DNA of 64,000 bases from Blastocladiella emersonii ATCC 22665 (GCA_025594325.1 JANHCV010000003.1:992001-1056000), one strand, 5' to 3'. Positions 12,996 to 23,553 are shown, numbered from the stretch's first letter. The notes: a model not told the origin generated them from the sequence alone. A program made the numbers and translations.

Positions 12996-13652
12996 ATGGA
13001 TCTACGAATGAATGCACGCCGCATGCTGGCGGCCCTGGTGCTTGTGGTGCTCGCGGTGGCGGTGCTCCCGGCAGCGCGAGTGGCTGCGGGCGGGCCGGGC
13101 CGCGGGCACGCCAAGGTTGTCGGCAGCTCGACAGAGAAGCATTCCAACTACTTTCCCAAGGACGCCAAGAAGTGCGTGCCGCCTCTACATGTTGGTGTGA
13201 TGCGTGCGCTGACGCGAACCGGAACGCGCGCGTAGCCAGTTCCGGGAGAAGCTCAAGAACTCGGTGGGCGAGATCAAGCCCGAGGACACCGAGTTCTACT
13301 ACTTTTCGTCGTTTGACAAGAACGCCGACGAGCACCTCGACGGTACTTGACCTGAGTGAGGCCCGCGGCGTGCGTGATGGCCGACTGACTGACCCGACCC
13401 CCGCCGCCGTAGGCAACGAGCTGCGCGATGCGTTCCTGCAGTACGACTACGACGAGCCGACGACGCTGGCCGAGATCGAGGAGATTGTCGACGGCATCCT
13501 CGAGGAGGACGACCACGACAACGAGTACGCTGCTTGCTCGCTTGCTGGCTGGAACCGATGACTGACGGTGCTCAACGACGTGTAGCGGGCGCATCTCGTG
13601 GGCCGAGTACCTGGCGTCCGAGAGCATCCACGAGCACCTCGGCGAGGACTAG
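12996..13652 (+). CDS. MCFD2-like secretory-pathway EF-hand protein
   Basis: Exons 12996-13171, 13236-13342, 13413-13524 and 13586-13652 give 153 residues. Residues 1-31 are a signal peptide (LAALVLVVLAVAVLPAA). Two EF-hands follow: the first loop reads DKNADEHLDGNE and the second DHDNDGRISWAE. The latter is only visible after joining exons 3 and 4, which supports the splice model. Between them lies an acidic helix. A luminal protein with two C-terminal EF-hands is the layout of MCFD2, the calcium-dependent partner of the LMAN1/ERGIC-53 lectin in ER-to-Golgi cargo export. That function is inferred from layout; another secreted calmodulin-like protein is possible. The join over introns 2 and 3 falls inside each EF-loop. 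Confidence 0.75.
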
Positions 13653-14889
13653 ACCCGCCCCCGCACTACCTTCAATACACGGATTTTGCCTGCCCCCGCC
13701 CTGTGCACGCGTCCCACGACGCGACGCCGATCGCCACGTGGCCACGTGGGCGGCGCCTGCCACGCCCGTCGCGCAGCCGCGTCACGTGCGGGTTTACGGC
13801 CGGGTTTCGCGCGTTTTCGCCTGCTCCCACGCAGCACGGAGGCCCGGTGCGCGTTGGCTGCGCTGCCCACCCCGCCGCGGCCGCCGCCGTCCCGCCCGCC
13901 CTTCGCTCCCCCCGCCTCCGCCGACCTCGCCCCGCCCCGCCCGTGCAACCCCCCACACGCTGCAACGTATCACACACCGCCCACGCATCTGAACCGCGGC
14001 CCGATCCCCGGTCCCCCTGTCTGTCTGCGTCGCCGGTGAAACCTCCGCAAGCACCTCCCCGCACCGACCTCGCCCCCGTCGTCGTCCCCGAGCCCTCCTA
14101 CACGCGCCCGCACACGGACCCGTCGTCTGCCCGCTGCCCGAGCCGCGCTCCAGCATCCCCGCAAGTCCCTAAGCGCACTGACGTGTGCAAGGTGCGCGTC
14201 CGCTCAAACGCAACTTTGCTCGACTCCCCCGCCGCGGGCACGCGGGCGGCCCCGCCGACTTTTTGAAGCCGCCAGCTGCTGCCCACGGACCGGCTGCACG
14301 TCCGCCGCGCCGCCGATTGGTTGCGCCCGCGCGGTGGCCGCCGTTTCCCACTGCGTGCATGCGCCGTGGGAACGCGCTCCGCGTGCGGCAACCGGCCCAC
14401 CCGCCAACGCGCGCCCTCCACCCCGCCGCCCTCCGACCCTCCGACCCTCCGACCCGCCGCCCGCCCTCACACCGCACCCTCCTCGCCCGCCCCGTCGTCT
14501 AGATCCGGTCGTCGGCCTACACCCTATTTATTCCCCTCGTCGCCCTTGCCCGCGAGTCGACCCTGACGGTACGCACCCTCTCTCGCCTCGCCCGCCAGCT
14601 CGCAGGGACGACACTGACTCGATCGCCACTGCTCTCGTGTACACTGCTCGCCGTGCCCTGCCAACCTTGTCGTCTGCCGCACTGCCCACGTTTTCGATCC
14701 GCCGACCGTCCCCGCCCGCCCGCCGCCCACCTCCTGACCGTCGCGCGACCGCCCGCCTGGTCATGTGGCCCCCAATCTCGTCACCCTTCCCACGCCCGCC
14801 GCCATCGACTTGCACCCCACCCCTTTCACGCGCATGCGCGACCACCGACCCTGCCACCGCACCCACCTCGGCTATCCCGACCGCCAGCC
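13653..14889. other. C-rich leader region upstream of the PWWP gene, with three E-boxes
   Basis: No gene is supported in these 1.2 kb. CACGTG occurs three times within 54 bases (13735-13740, 13743-13748, 13783-13788). From about 13860 to 14889 the plus strand is extremely C-rich and G-poor. Many open frames arise from this bias on both strands but none has coding character. It probably holds the promoter and a long pyrimidine-rich 5' leader of the gene at 14890; a 5' UTR intron is possible. Confidence 0.5.
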
Positions 14890-16539
14890 ATGACCTCCCC
14901 CACCAAGCCCGCTTCCCCCGCCAAGGCGACCGCCGCCCCAGCCTCGCCCTCCAAGGCGGCCGCTCCCGCGTCGCCCGTGAAGCCCGCGTCGCCCACCGCC
15001 GCCGCTGCTGCTGCTCCGGCCTCGCCCGCCAAGGCCGCCGCGCCGGCGTCCCCAGCAAAGCCCGCCTCGCCCACGAAGCCCGCGTCGCCGGCCAAGGCTG
15101 CTGCCGCTTCCTCGGCCAAGCCCGCGTCGCCCGTGCGCGAGACCCCCACGGCCGCCGCCGAGCCCATGGCCGTGGACGCGCCCGCTGCTGCTGCCGCCAC
15201 CGAGTCGACCGAGCACACCGAGACCGACACGGCCCCCGCCACGGCCGCCGGCAGCTCGACCCCGCCGAGCGAGGGCCGCACCCGCACCCCGCGCGCCGCC
15301 AAGAACGGCGCCAGCTACGAGTTTGCCGCCCCCGGCGCCAAGACCCGCTCCACCCGCAAGTCCACCACCCGCAAGTCGTCGGGCGGCGCCAAGCGCGCCG
15401 ACCTCAAGCACAAGGAGGCGTACCACGTCGGCGACCTCGTCTTCGCCTACGTGCGCGGCCACCCGTACTGGCCCGCCCAGGTCGTGGACGAGAAGGACGT
15501 GCCCGCGTGGTACCTGCGCGACCGCAAGTCGCCCAACGAGCAATGCGTCATGTTCTACGGCACCTTCCAGTACGGCTTCATCATGCCCGACCACCTCGTC
15601 CCCTTTGACGAGAACGTGGCCGTACTCGGCGACACCGCCTCGGTCGCCATCCGCAAGGCCATTGGCCAGGCCACCAACGACCCGGACCTGGTCGCCGAGC
15701 AGATCGCCAAGCACAAGATGGCCGGCACCGAGGACGAGCTGCACGGCGAGGACAACGACGAGACCGAGCACGACGAGGCCGACAAGGAGGAGGGCGCGTC
15801 GTCGTCGTCGCGCCGCCGCAAGACCACCACCAAGAAGGCCGCCGCGTCGGCGTCGTCGTCGACCAAGAAGGCCGCCGCGTCCACGTCGACCCGCAAGTCG
15901 CGCGCGTCCACGTCCGAGACCCCGACGCGCAAGCGCCGCACCGCGGCCGCCGACGGCGACGAGGAGAAGCGCAAGTCGAAGCGCGCCAAGACGTCCGAGT
16001 CGGCCACCCCCGCCACCCGCACCAGCAAGCGCAACAAGGGCGGCGCCGCTGCCGCGGCTGCCGCGGCCGAGGCCGCGACCCCCGCGACGGGCGACGACGC
16101 GCACGCGCGGCTCATGAAGTGGCGCCACGTGCTGCAGAAGACGTTCATCAAGGACAAGTCGATTGGCGACAAGCCGCGCATCTCGCCCGAGACGATCGGC
16201 ACCGTCGACTGGGACGCGGTCACGGCCGTGTTCGACGACTTCGAGAAGTTCATTCTCGGCGACGAGTACGACGCCAAGCTGGTCGGCGAGACCAAGCTCC
16301 ACAAGGTGGTGCGCCTGATCGGCGCGTCGGCCATGATCACCGACGACGAGCCCCTGTTCGCGCAGCACAAGATCCGGGAACGCGTCGAGAGCCTCATGAA
16401 CGCCTTCAAGTCGCGCGCCGAGGCCGCGGCCGCCGCGGCGGGCAACGCCTCCAACGGCGGCGGCAGCGGCGCCGACACCCCCGCGGCGCACGCCGACGAG
16501 GTGTCCGCAACGGGCGAGCCGATGGACACGACCGAGTAA
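14890..16539 (+). CDS. PWWP-domain chromatin protein (LEDGF/HRP-like layout)
   Basis: One exon encodes 549 residues. I chose the ATG at 14890 because upstream in-frame sequence is C-rich leader. Residues 1-75 are a low-complexity tract of (K)PASP(A/T/V)K repeats, a possible CDK/DNA-contact region. A PWWP domain spans about 175-243; its core reads VGDLVFAYVRGHPYWPAQVVD, with HPYWPA in place of PWWP. Then comes a Lys/Arg/Ser-rich, histone-tail-like linker (TRKRR, KRKSKRAK), and at about 405-510 a helical domain (WRHVLQKTFI... KVVRLIGASAMI) that resembles the TFIIS-N/LEDGF integrase-binding fold. PWWP domains read methylated histone lysines, so this is likely a nuclear histone reader. The exact orthologue is uncertain. 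Confidence 0.85.
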   Translation: MTSPTKPASPAKATAAPASPSKAAAPASPVKPASPTAAAAAAPASPAKAAAPASPAKPASPTKPASPAKAAAASSAKPASPVRETPTAAAEPMAVDAPAAAAATESTEHTETDTAPATAAGSSTPPSEGRTRTPRAAKNGASYEFAAPGAKTRSTRKSTTRKSSGGAKRADLKHKEAYHVGDLVFAYVRGHPYWPAQVVDEKDVPAWYLRDRKSPNEQCVMFYGTFQYGFIMPDHLVPFDENVAVLGDTASVAIRKAIGQATNDPDLVAEQIAKHKMAGTEDELHGEDNDETEHDEADKEEGASSSSRRRKTTTKKAAASASSSTKKAAASTSTRKSRASTSETPTRKRRTAAADGDEEKRKSKRAKTSESATPATRTSKRNKGGAAAAAAAAEAATPATGDDAHARLMKWRHVLQKTFIKDKSIGDKPRISPETIGTVDWDAVTAVFDDFEKFILGDEYDAKLVGETKLHKVVRLIGASAMITDDEPLFAQHKIRERVESLMNAFKSRAEAAAAAAGNASNGGGSGADTPAAHADEVSATGEPMDTTE

Positions 16540-17184
16540 CGGGGTCTCGGTTCTCGTTCTCGTCCGCGTACGCGTCGAGTCGAGTGGTGCGCGCCGATGC
16601 TGGCTCGCACCGAGCGGTTCCGAGTCGTGTGTGTCGAGTCTGCGTGTACCGCTCCCGCAGTCCGCGCCCTCTGTCGTTCCCCTCCCTTTTCTGTCTGTTC
16701 TCTCTCTCTCCTTTCCCTCCATCGCCATGGCTGTTGTTTTATCATTATTCGGATGTCGGTCGAATCGAGCACTCGGGATTTTTTTCCAAACGCTTGGCTC
16801 GGCTCCGTAAGACTCGCGCTCAGTGTGGCGGGCGTGAAACGACCGCGGTGGCCATGGTCGCGGCCGCGCGTCGCTCAACTCGCTCCCTTCTCTCGAGTCG
16901 ATGGCGGCCCCAATGCGCCGCGACCGCCGCGACCGCCGCGACCGCCGCAACAGACTTGTCCGTCGATTGAGACGGGAGTTGTCGGTGCCCTCGGCGCTCG
17001 TGGCAACAGGTGCGGCTGTCGACACGGCCGTGGTGGCGGGCTCGTCAGGCGCGAGTCTTTGGGACGCGATCATGAGCTCCGACCTCGCTCACCATTGAGA
17101 CTCGGCATCAGCTCGTAAGCCAAGCCGGCGGCATCCTTTGCATCGCGTTGCTCGCTCAACAAGCGGTCCTTGGCTGACGGCGGG
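16540..17184. other. 3' region of the PWWP gene and start of island 1
   Basis: Contains the T/C-rich 3' flank of the PWWP gene and one copy of a direct repeat (see 16831-16895). No coding gene is supported. Confidence 0.4.
16831..16895 (+). repeat. Dispersed direct repeat, copy 1 (partner at 19075)
   Basis: The core shared with 19075-19141 is the 19 bases CCGCGGTGGCCATGGTCGC, preceded in both by TGAAACG and one variable base and followed, after a small indel, by CGCGTCGCTCA. The two copies lie in the same orientation about 2.24 kb apart and bracket the family gene at 18463. Confidence 0.6.
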
Positions 17185-17575
17185 TCATCAACGACGAAGT
17201 ACGTTTGCTACACCGCCTGCATCATCCCGGCCCTGTTCAGCGTCATCGGCGCGTTCAAGGTCATGCATGCTATTGACGGGCGCTACGTTTGCGCCAACCC
17301 AGGGCCGACCGCCGAGCCGTGATGGCAGCGTGCCCTGGCCATCGACACGGTCGAGGCGTGGTACATCTCGGACTGTCGCAACGCATACGAGCAAAATGGC
17401 CGCACTCAAGTCCAACACCCCCGCCACGCATCGCGAGCTTGCTCGCCATGGGCAAGGCTGGCCCACTTGGCCGAGCAGCAGCCCACGAAACCGCTCCACG
17501 AGCGCTGCGGATCAGTTGAGTCCTCGTCGCGGCACTCGATGATCGGCGGGTACGAATGCAACACGGGCGTGTAGA
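17185..17575 (+). pseudogene. Broken gene fragment with an in-frame TGA
   Basis: One frame reads as natural protein on both sides of a TGA at about 17320. Upstream is a hydrophobic Cys-containing stretch (YVCYTACIIPALFSVIGAF), then VCANPGPTAEP. Downstream it continues WQRALAIDTVEAWYISDC and later GGYECNTGV before TAG. No GT-AG intron removes the stop. I do not recognise the protein; it could be a remnant of a small secreted or membrane protein. Decay is the simplest reading. Confidence 0.3.
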
Positions 17576-18462
17576 GAACGACGCGCAACGACGGATAGAC
17601 GCTCAGCGCCCTGGTCGCGGCCGCCCTCCCGTCCGAGCGCACAGCAACGGGCGGACCGCGAGGCGAGGGCGGGATCGAGAAAAACCCGTGGATCCACGGA
17701 AACCACTTCCATGTCACTCGGGAGAGAGGCGGTGGATGCGAGCGGTAGTCGCCCGCCGCGGCGAGGCTGCAAGGATGGGCGGGCGTCGGACGGGGCGGGT
17801 ACGGCGAGCTTGCAACAAAGAAGCGAGCATGGCTGTACTTTCGTGTTGCATGGCAGTTTCAACGTTATTGCCTTGTCTGCAGAATCGCGGGAGAGGGAGG
17901 GCACACAGCGTGCGCGAGGAAGGGCGGGTGGCGCGGCGCGGTGGGTTCGAGCAGAAACAGGAGTCGCGTTCGAGGAACGTGATGCTGATCATGATCTGCG
18001 CCGCGAGGAATCCTCAAGTCTCGCTCCGTTCCCCGTAGAGAGAACGATGTAAACAAATGCAGCACTCTATGCAATGTATCGGGGGACTAGAACTGCGTGT
18101 ACTCGGGCATTTGGAGGTCGACCCTTCGAACTTTGGGCCGAGCAGCGCTTCCATGACGTGCAGGCCTGGTGCCGCAGTGCAACGGGAGCGCTCGTGCGCT
18201 CTATGGCGAGCTGAAGCGTACAGAGTGCAAGGTGCGAGAGAAGAACTTGACCAAACCCGCTGGGTTTCTGTGCCAAGAACTTTGGGAAGCGCCAATGGGT
18301 CAGCCCTTGATGCGCTTGCCCTCAAGCCAGGTGTCGATGCATGCAAGAGCCACTTGAATGCAAGTTGAGGGTTCGCCACATGCACATCAAGAGCCAGCGG
18401 GCCTTTCCTCCCCGCACCGACCTCCGCACCGATGCACATCACCCGCAAGACTGAAGAATAAG
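17576..18462. other. Island 1 non-coding or decayed sequence
   Basis: Several open frames overlap on both strands, but none has consistent coding character or recognisable motifs. A short minus-strand stretch near 17850 (ITLKLPCNTKVQPC) looks protein-like but is isolated. Confidence 0.3.
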
Positions 18463-19002
18463 ATGTCGACGAGAAAGCCCAAAGATCGATGGGATTACTT
18501 CCTTGGTCCCGGAGCGGACGAGCGACTTCTTGGGCGATACGTCCTTTCCATTCAACGGCGCCTCACTAGCGTGCAAACCTCGGCCAAAGACATTCCCAGC
18601 TCGCTTCGCGCCCAGATCGTGACCTTCTCGGCCTGCACCTTGATCTGCAGCATGAATGGAGCTCTCAAGGAAATGATGGAGGTCCTTGACGTGTTTGCCA
18701 AGCATCACCGCAATCTCAATCGTACTCCTCTCACAGGGGCGCGCGCAGCTTGGTCTACGTCCAAGCTGGACCAGTGGGCGACATCGGCATACATTGAGCG
18801 CGTCAGACTCGAATCTATGCGCTCACTGAGCCACGAACTGGACTACAAGCTTGACGAGCGGTACAAACTGGATCCGCACGTCGAGTCGTCAACTTATATG
18901 ACCCAGTGGCCGATGGCCAAGTTTGCTTTGACCGCGGCGGGCGTTTGCAACAAGGTCGACCAGCACCACGCTGTAGCCATAGCCCTTATTCATTGGCGCT
19001 GA
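18463..19002 (+). CDS. Small helical protein, unnamed family, intact member 1
   Basis: Single exon, 179 residues, ATG at 18463. No known domain is recognised. The protein is predicted helical: a basic start (STRKPKDRWDYFL), a helix pair (SACTLICSMNGALKEMMEVL, then DVFAKHHRNLNR), and a second helical block after a Trp (IERVRLESMRSLSHELDYKL, then DERYKLDP). The same order occurs in the frame at 60880 (ILSLEFDALC followed by LDP) and in broken copies at 23.7, 51.9 and 60.0 kb. No signal peptide or membrane span is seen. Base composition is less GC-rich than the neighbouring genes. Function is unknown. Confidence 0.6.
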   Translation: MSTRKPKDRWDYFLGPGADERLLGRYVLSIQRRLTSVQTSAKDIPSSLRAQIVTFSACTLICSMNGALKEMMEVLDVFAKHHRNLNRTPLTGARAAWSTSKLDQWATSAYIERVRLESMRSLSHELDYKLDERYKLDPHVESSTYMTQWPMAKFALTAAGVCNKVDQHHAVAIALIHWR

Positions 19003-19074
19003 TGTTCATTCAATAAAGTTTCGAACCTCTTGAACCCGACTGTGGCCCTCTCCGCGTGCGACTCGCGAGGCGAG

Positions 19075-19141
19075 CAAGGATGAAACGGCCGCGGTGGCCA
19101 TGGTCGCGACCAACCACGCGTCGCTCATCTCGCCCCTCGCT
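19075..19141 (+). repeat. Dispersed direct repeat, copy 2
   Basis: Second copy of the repeat described at 16831, same orientation, with a few substitutions and a small indel. It lies just beyond the 3' end of the intact family gene, so the pair brackets it. Confidence 0.6.
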
Positions 19142-19287
19142 CGCCCTCGGACCACGGCAAGACGGCATGAAGTTGGTGGTGACCAGCAGGTTCTATTACC
19201 GCGACGATGATGGAGATGGTGGGGAACGCAAGATAGACAAAAACACAAAACTCTCTCTCTCTCTTCCGTGAGACGACGACGGCGGGT

Positions 19288-20818
19288 TTAGAGCGCCGCG
19301 ACCGCCGCAACGGCAACCGCCACGACCATAGCGGCCGCGGACGCGACAGCGCTGGAGGACGACGCGTCCGAGGCCTGGAGGTCCGACGACGACAGCGAGA
19401 CGCCGCCGTTATCCGCGGCGTTGCCGCCGGCCTGGCGACCGCCACTGACGGGGGTCGACGTGGGCGCAGCCGCGCCAGCGGGCGAGCCAGAGGACGCGGC
19501 AGACGGGGCCTTGCCGCCCTCGACCTTGTCGCCGGGGAGCGGGGCGGGGAAGATGTCGACGTTGAAGAGGGTCTGGCCGTCGGTCGAGACGGGGTTGCCG
19601 GTGCCCTCGGTGGCGGCTGCGGGGGCAGCCGAGGACGTGGTGGTAGCGGGCTCGTCGGGCTTCGGGTCGTCCTTCTTGGGCTCGTCGTCCTTGGGCGGCT
19701 CAGGCTTCGCGGGCTCCGGCTTCGGCTCGGGCTCCGGCTTCGGCTCGGGCTTCGGCTCGGGCTTCGGCTCGGGCTTAGGCTCGGGCTTCGGCTTAGGCGC
19801 GGGCGGCGGGGGCGCGGGGGCGTTGTTACCCGTGCGGTAGTTCTGGCCGGCGACGTTGCCCGCGGGGTTGTAGTTGCAGGCGAGGAAGACGTTGCCGCAC
19901 CCGGTGGCGGCGCCGCACCCGACGCGCGTGGACTGGGCCCAGACCATCTGGGTCCAGTGGCCGCCCGAGGGGCCCTCGCGCACCCACAGGCCGACGAGGC
20001 GCGAGATGGTGTTGACGTCGAGGCCGCCCGAGCCCATGGACAGGTTCTCGCCGTACGACCCGTGGCCCGTGTGGTCGAGCCCGCACCGCGCCGCGTTGGT
20101 CCGCGCGCGGTTCTCGGCAAAGGCCGCGAGGCCGCCGTCCCACGAGATCTGGTTGTTGACGCCGACCGAGGCGCGGAGGCTAGAGGGAGGGAGGGGAGGG
20201 GAAGTTAGCCGGTGATCAGAGCCGTGATCTCATCCCCAAGCGAGCACGTTGACGGTCCGGTGGGTGTGGATGGAGTGCTTGGGTGGCGCTGCTCCTGCTG
20301 CTCGGCACTCGCCGAGAAGAATAAATTCCCTCGTCCCTCATTCGCGGCGACGAGCACGACACGACACGGCACGGCGGCGCGATCGGCGAGCGAGGGAGGG
20401 CGAGGGGCGAGGCCGCGGGCGCGCATGAGCGAGTCCTGCAAGCCTCAGCCACAGGGCCGAGAGTGCTCGCGACGGCGTCGCAGCCTCCGCCCGCCCGCCG
20501 GCGCCGCCGCGTGCAACGCAAGTCCTGCAAAGGGACCGGGCCACGGACCACGAGGGCACGCTGTGAGCGCCAGCGTTCGCGGCGTCGAGAGGAGCTACGA
20601 GGAGGCAGCGGGCTATCGCAGTCGGCCGCGAAGCAAACGAGAAGCACCACATCCACCGGGCCTCGACATGTCGAGCGGGAGCAGAGCGTGTAGAGCGTGC
20701 CGTACCCGTTGTGCGAGGCGACAATCACGGACGCCGCGCCGCCGGGGAGCGCGGCCGAGACCGAGTTGGCAAGGGCCAGGAGGGCGAGGAGCGACAGAAG
20801 CGCGGACGACGTCGACAT
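19288..20818 (-). CDS. CAP/SCP (PR-1-like) secreted protein with stalk and GPI-type tail
   Basis: Exons 20818-20706 and 20179-19288 give 334 residues. A signal peptide (LLSLLALLALANSVSA) leads into the CAP domain. The exon join produces ASHNGLRASVGVNNQISWD, the conserved CAP entry helix, followed by GHGSYGEN, GGHWTQMVWAQSTRVGCGAA and a final FLACNYNPAGN, all CAP signatures. A Lys-Pro-Glu repeat stalk (KPEP units, about residues 150-185) and a Ser/Ala-rich region end in a hydrophobic tail (AAAMVVAVAVAAVAAL) typical of GPI attachment. Yeast Pry proteins of this family bind sterols and lipids outside the cell; that role is inferred. The 526-base intron is about ten times longer than its neighbours. 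Confidence 0.85.
19690..19806 (-). repeat. Codon repeat encoding KPEP units
   Basis: Tandem GGCTCGGGCTTC-type units (plus strand) encode repeated Lys-Pro-Glu-Pro in the stalk of the CAP protein. Such repeats tend to vary in length between strains. Confidence 0.7.
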
Positions 20819-21394
20819 GATCGATATGTGCGAGTGTGGAGGGAGTAGGAACGGAGCCAGCCGAACGGAACAAGAAGGTGGAGGAGGCGGTGCAAGCGAG
20901 GGGCACCGGCAACGAGGACGAGGTCGGGGAGAGAGCGGCAGTCTAGAGGAAGCACGGCGTCTTCCGGTCTATGGTGTGCGTGTGGCGCGGCTGACGGAAC
21001 GATAGCGGCGTGAGGCGCAGACTGAAGAGAGAGCGGGAGCGGCGTCGGCGCAGGGCGCGGTCGGTGGCCGAGGGCGGTGGCGGCGGCGCCGCGGCTTGTC
21101 GAAATGATGTTCGGCCCCAGCCCAGGGCCGCAGAATTTTTGAGAATTTTCACTCGCGAACCTGATGCGTTTCATGATCCATCCAATCATCGCCCGCGGGC
21201 GTGCCCGCACGTGCGTGTCTCGCAGCGTGTCTCGCGCGGCGCCGAAAACCGCGGCCGGTGGACGACAGGGACCGCGTGGGCCTGCCGACCCGCCCTTCAC
21301 GTCGACCCACACCCTGACATCACGTCCGGGTCCAGATCCAAACCCATGCGCGTATGTATTTACTCGCGTCGTATCCCACCCTCCGCCTCCTCAA
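20819..21394. other. Intergenic: CAP promoter and SNW1 3' flank
   Basis: 576 bases between two minus-strand genes. It should contain the CAP-gene promoter and the SNW1 terminator. Purine-rich runs (GAGAGAGCGGGAGCGGCG) occur near 21030. No gene seen. Confidence 0.4.
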
Positions 21395-23553
21395 TCAGTC
21401 GTACCGCGACCGCTTGGCCTCGCGCCGGTCGTCCTCGTCGTCATCGCGGCGCCGCGGCTTGCGCGCCTGCGACATGAAGTCGTTGACGCCGAACACGTCG
21501 CCGGCGAACGCGGCTGCCGCGGCGGACGGGCCAGCTGCCGCCGGTGGTGGGGCCAAGGTGGACGACGACGACGCGACCTTCTCGAACTCGACGGGCCCGT
21601 CGCCGCGCGCGCTGCTGCCGTCGGCGCCCTGGAACCCGCGCCCGGCCGCGGGCTGGAACCGGTCCGTCTTGCTGAGCTGCTCGTACGCCGCGTTTGCGTC
21701 CGTTGCGCCGCCGTACATGTCCGAGTCGCCGCGCGCCGCGGGACGGTACACGGACGCGATCCCGGCGTGCGTGCCCGAGAACAGCGCGCTGTCGTACACG
21801 TCGTACGCTACATACCCGTGCAGTATCGGGTTAGTGATGGTGAGCCGCGGATGAGAGCGAGAAAGCGTACCCTCGTCGTCGCCGAACCCGGACCCGAGCC
21901 CCTCGCTCTGGTTGAACAGCCGCGAGTCGAACATGGCGTCCTTGGACACGGTCGGTTTGATGGCGCCGAGCGCAATCTTCTCCGACACGTCGCGGTCCGC
22001 CATGGTCTTGGCGTGCCGCGACTTGGCCTCGGCGCCCATGTGCGACATGCGGTACTCGCGCTGCAGCTCGCGGCGCTTCTCGCGGCGGAGCGCCTCGCGT
22101 TCGCGCGCGCCCTCGTCGTCCTCGTCGTCCTCGTCCTCGCCACCGGATCCCGCACCGCGCTGGTCGCCGCGGGTGTGCCGGCGGCCGCGACCCTCGGGCT
22201 CGGAACCCGAGTCGTACGACCGGTCGCGGCGGCCGCGCCCACGCTCGCTCGCGTCCTCCTCGTCGACGTCGTTATCGAAATGGTCGTCGCGGCCGCCGCC
22301 GGCGCCACCGAGCCCCGCGGGCCCGCCGCCGAACCCGGACCGCTCCTCGCGCGCCTGCTGCGCGAGGTTGCGCAGGCCCTCCTCGCGGAGCATGCGCTCC
22401 TTCTCAGCGATCTTCTGCTGCATGATGGCGCGCTGGCGGACCTCCTCGCGGGCGTGGCGCTCGGCGATCTGCATGGCCTCGGAGAACTGGGCGAACCGGT
22501 CGTTGATGACCACCTCCTGCAGGCCGCGGCCGTCGGCGGCGAGGCGCTTGTCGAGCGGGATCGTGTAACCCTTGGCGTTCTTCCAGTTGCTGATGCACGG
22601 CGGGATCTGCCACTCGTCGCGCTCCTTCTTGGTCAGCTTGCGCGGCGGCGAGTGCAACACGGGCGGCGGCGGCGACGGCGGGCCGGGCGGCAGCCGCTTG
22701 AACCCGAACTTGGGCGGCTCGAGCGGGTCCACGGGCATCTCGACCATGGAGATGACGCGCGTCTTGCCCTTGCGCCCGCCGTGCGACGTTGGCGTGTACT
22801 TGACTACGGTCGGCGCGCTCGCCTTGGCCCCACTCGTCACCACCGTCGACTTGAGCGACGACACCTTGCCCGACACGATCTGCTCGAGCGCGAGCCGCGT
22901 CTTCTCGGTCGTCGCCGCCACCTCTTCGGCCGACGGCTTCTTCCACGCCGCCGCCGTCTCGGCCGTGATGTCCATGGGCACCAGGTCCTTGTACTCGGCG
23001 AGCACCACCGCGTCGCTCGCGTGCCCGTACCGCGCCAGCGCGTCGTACCGCAGCTTGCCCTGCTCGTCGACCTGCAGCGCCACGGTCGTCGACGTCGCCT
23101 TCTACACGTGCGCGAACGAGGGCGCACGCCGTAAGCGAACAAACGGGGGTCACGATGCAGGCAAGCAGTGAGAACGAACGCACCGTCTTGTCGCGGCCCA
23201 TGTCGAGCGGGTACTGCAGCATGTGGATCTCGGGGAACGCGCCGCCGTCGCCGAAATCCTCGGCGCGCCGCGGCAGGTACCCCTTGCGCGCGCCGTACGG
23301 CGGCGGGCCCGCCGCCGCCTTGCGCTGCAGCGCCATGGACGGGGCGGCGCCCGCAGTTGCGGGGTTGGGAGCCGGATCAACGGGCGCCCGGAGCGGTGCG
23401 GCTGGCTCGTGTTTTGGTGCAGGAAGGAAGCTAGACGAGATGCGAACGGGCGGGACGCGAGCCGTCAGTCGCGGATGCGGAACGGGCAGAGTGCGTGCTG
23501 CATGGTGGCGGATTGGTTGCATGGAGTAATGTTCCTCACCTCAGCGTGGACAT
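21395..23553 (-). CDS. SNW1: SNW1/SKIP/Prp45 spliceosome factor
   Basis: This is an essential component of the activated spliceosome (NTC-related) and a transcription co-regulator. Exons 23553-23540, 23430-23184, 23101-21871 and 21807-21395 give 634 residues. The 14-base first exon supplies MSTLS, joining to FLPAPKHEP, the conserved N-terminus. Then follow PPYGARKGYLPRRAEDFGDG and EIHMLQYPLDMGR, and the family hallmark SNWKN (about residue 250, ISNWKNAKGYTIPLDKR). After the SKIP domain lie a charged coiled region and DDEAYDVYDSALF, which appears only when intron 3 is removed, supporting that splice. Intron 3 is 63 bases with no in-frame stop, so its retention would add 21 residues rather than truncate. 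Confidence 0.93.

Noticed and set aside
14872-17073. Long minus-strand Gly/Arg-rich frame opposite the PWWP gene
   Set aside because: Glycine-arginine composition is the complement of Ala/Pro-rich PWWP coding sequence; no independent motif or start.
17512-17904. 130-codon minus-strand frame in island 1
   Set aside because: Only a 15-residue stretch looks natural; the remainder has no coding character.
17930-18130. TTCGA-containing stretches considered as tRNA B-boxes
   Set aside because: No matching A-box or cloverleaf pairing could be drawn around GGTTCGA-like sequence in either strand.
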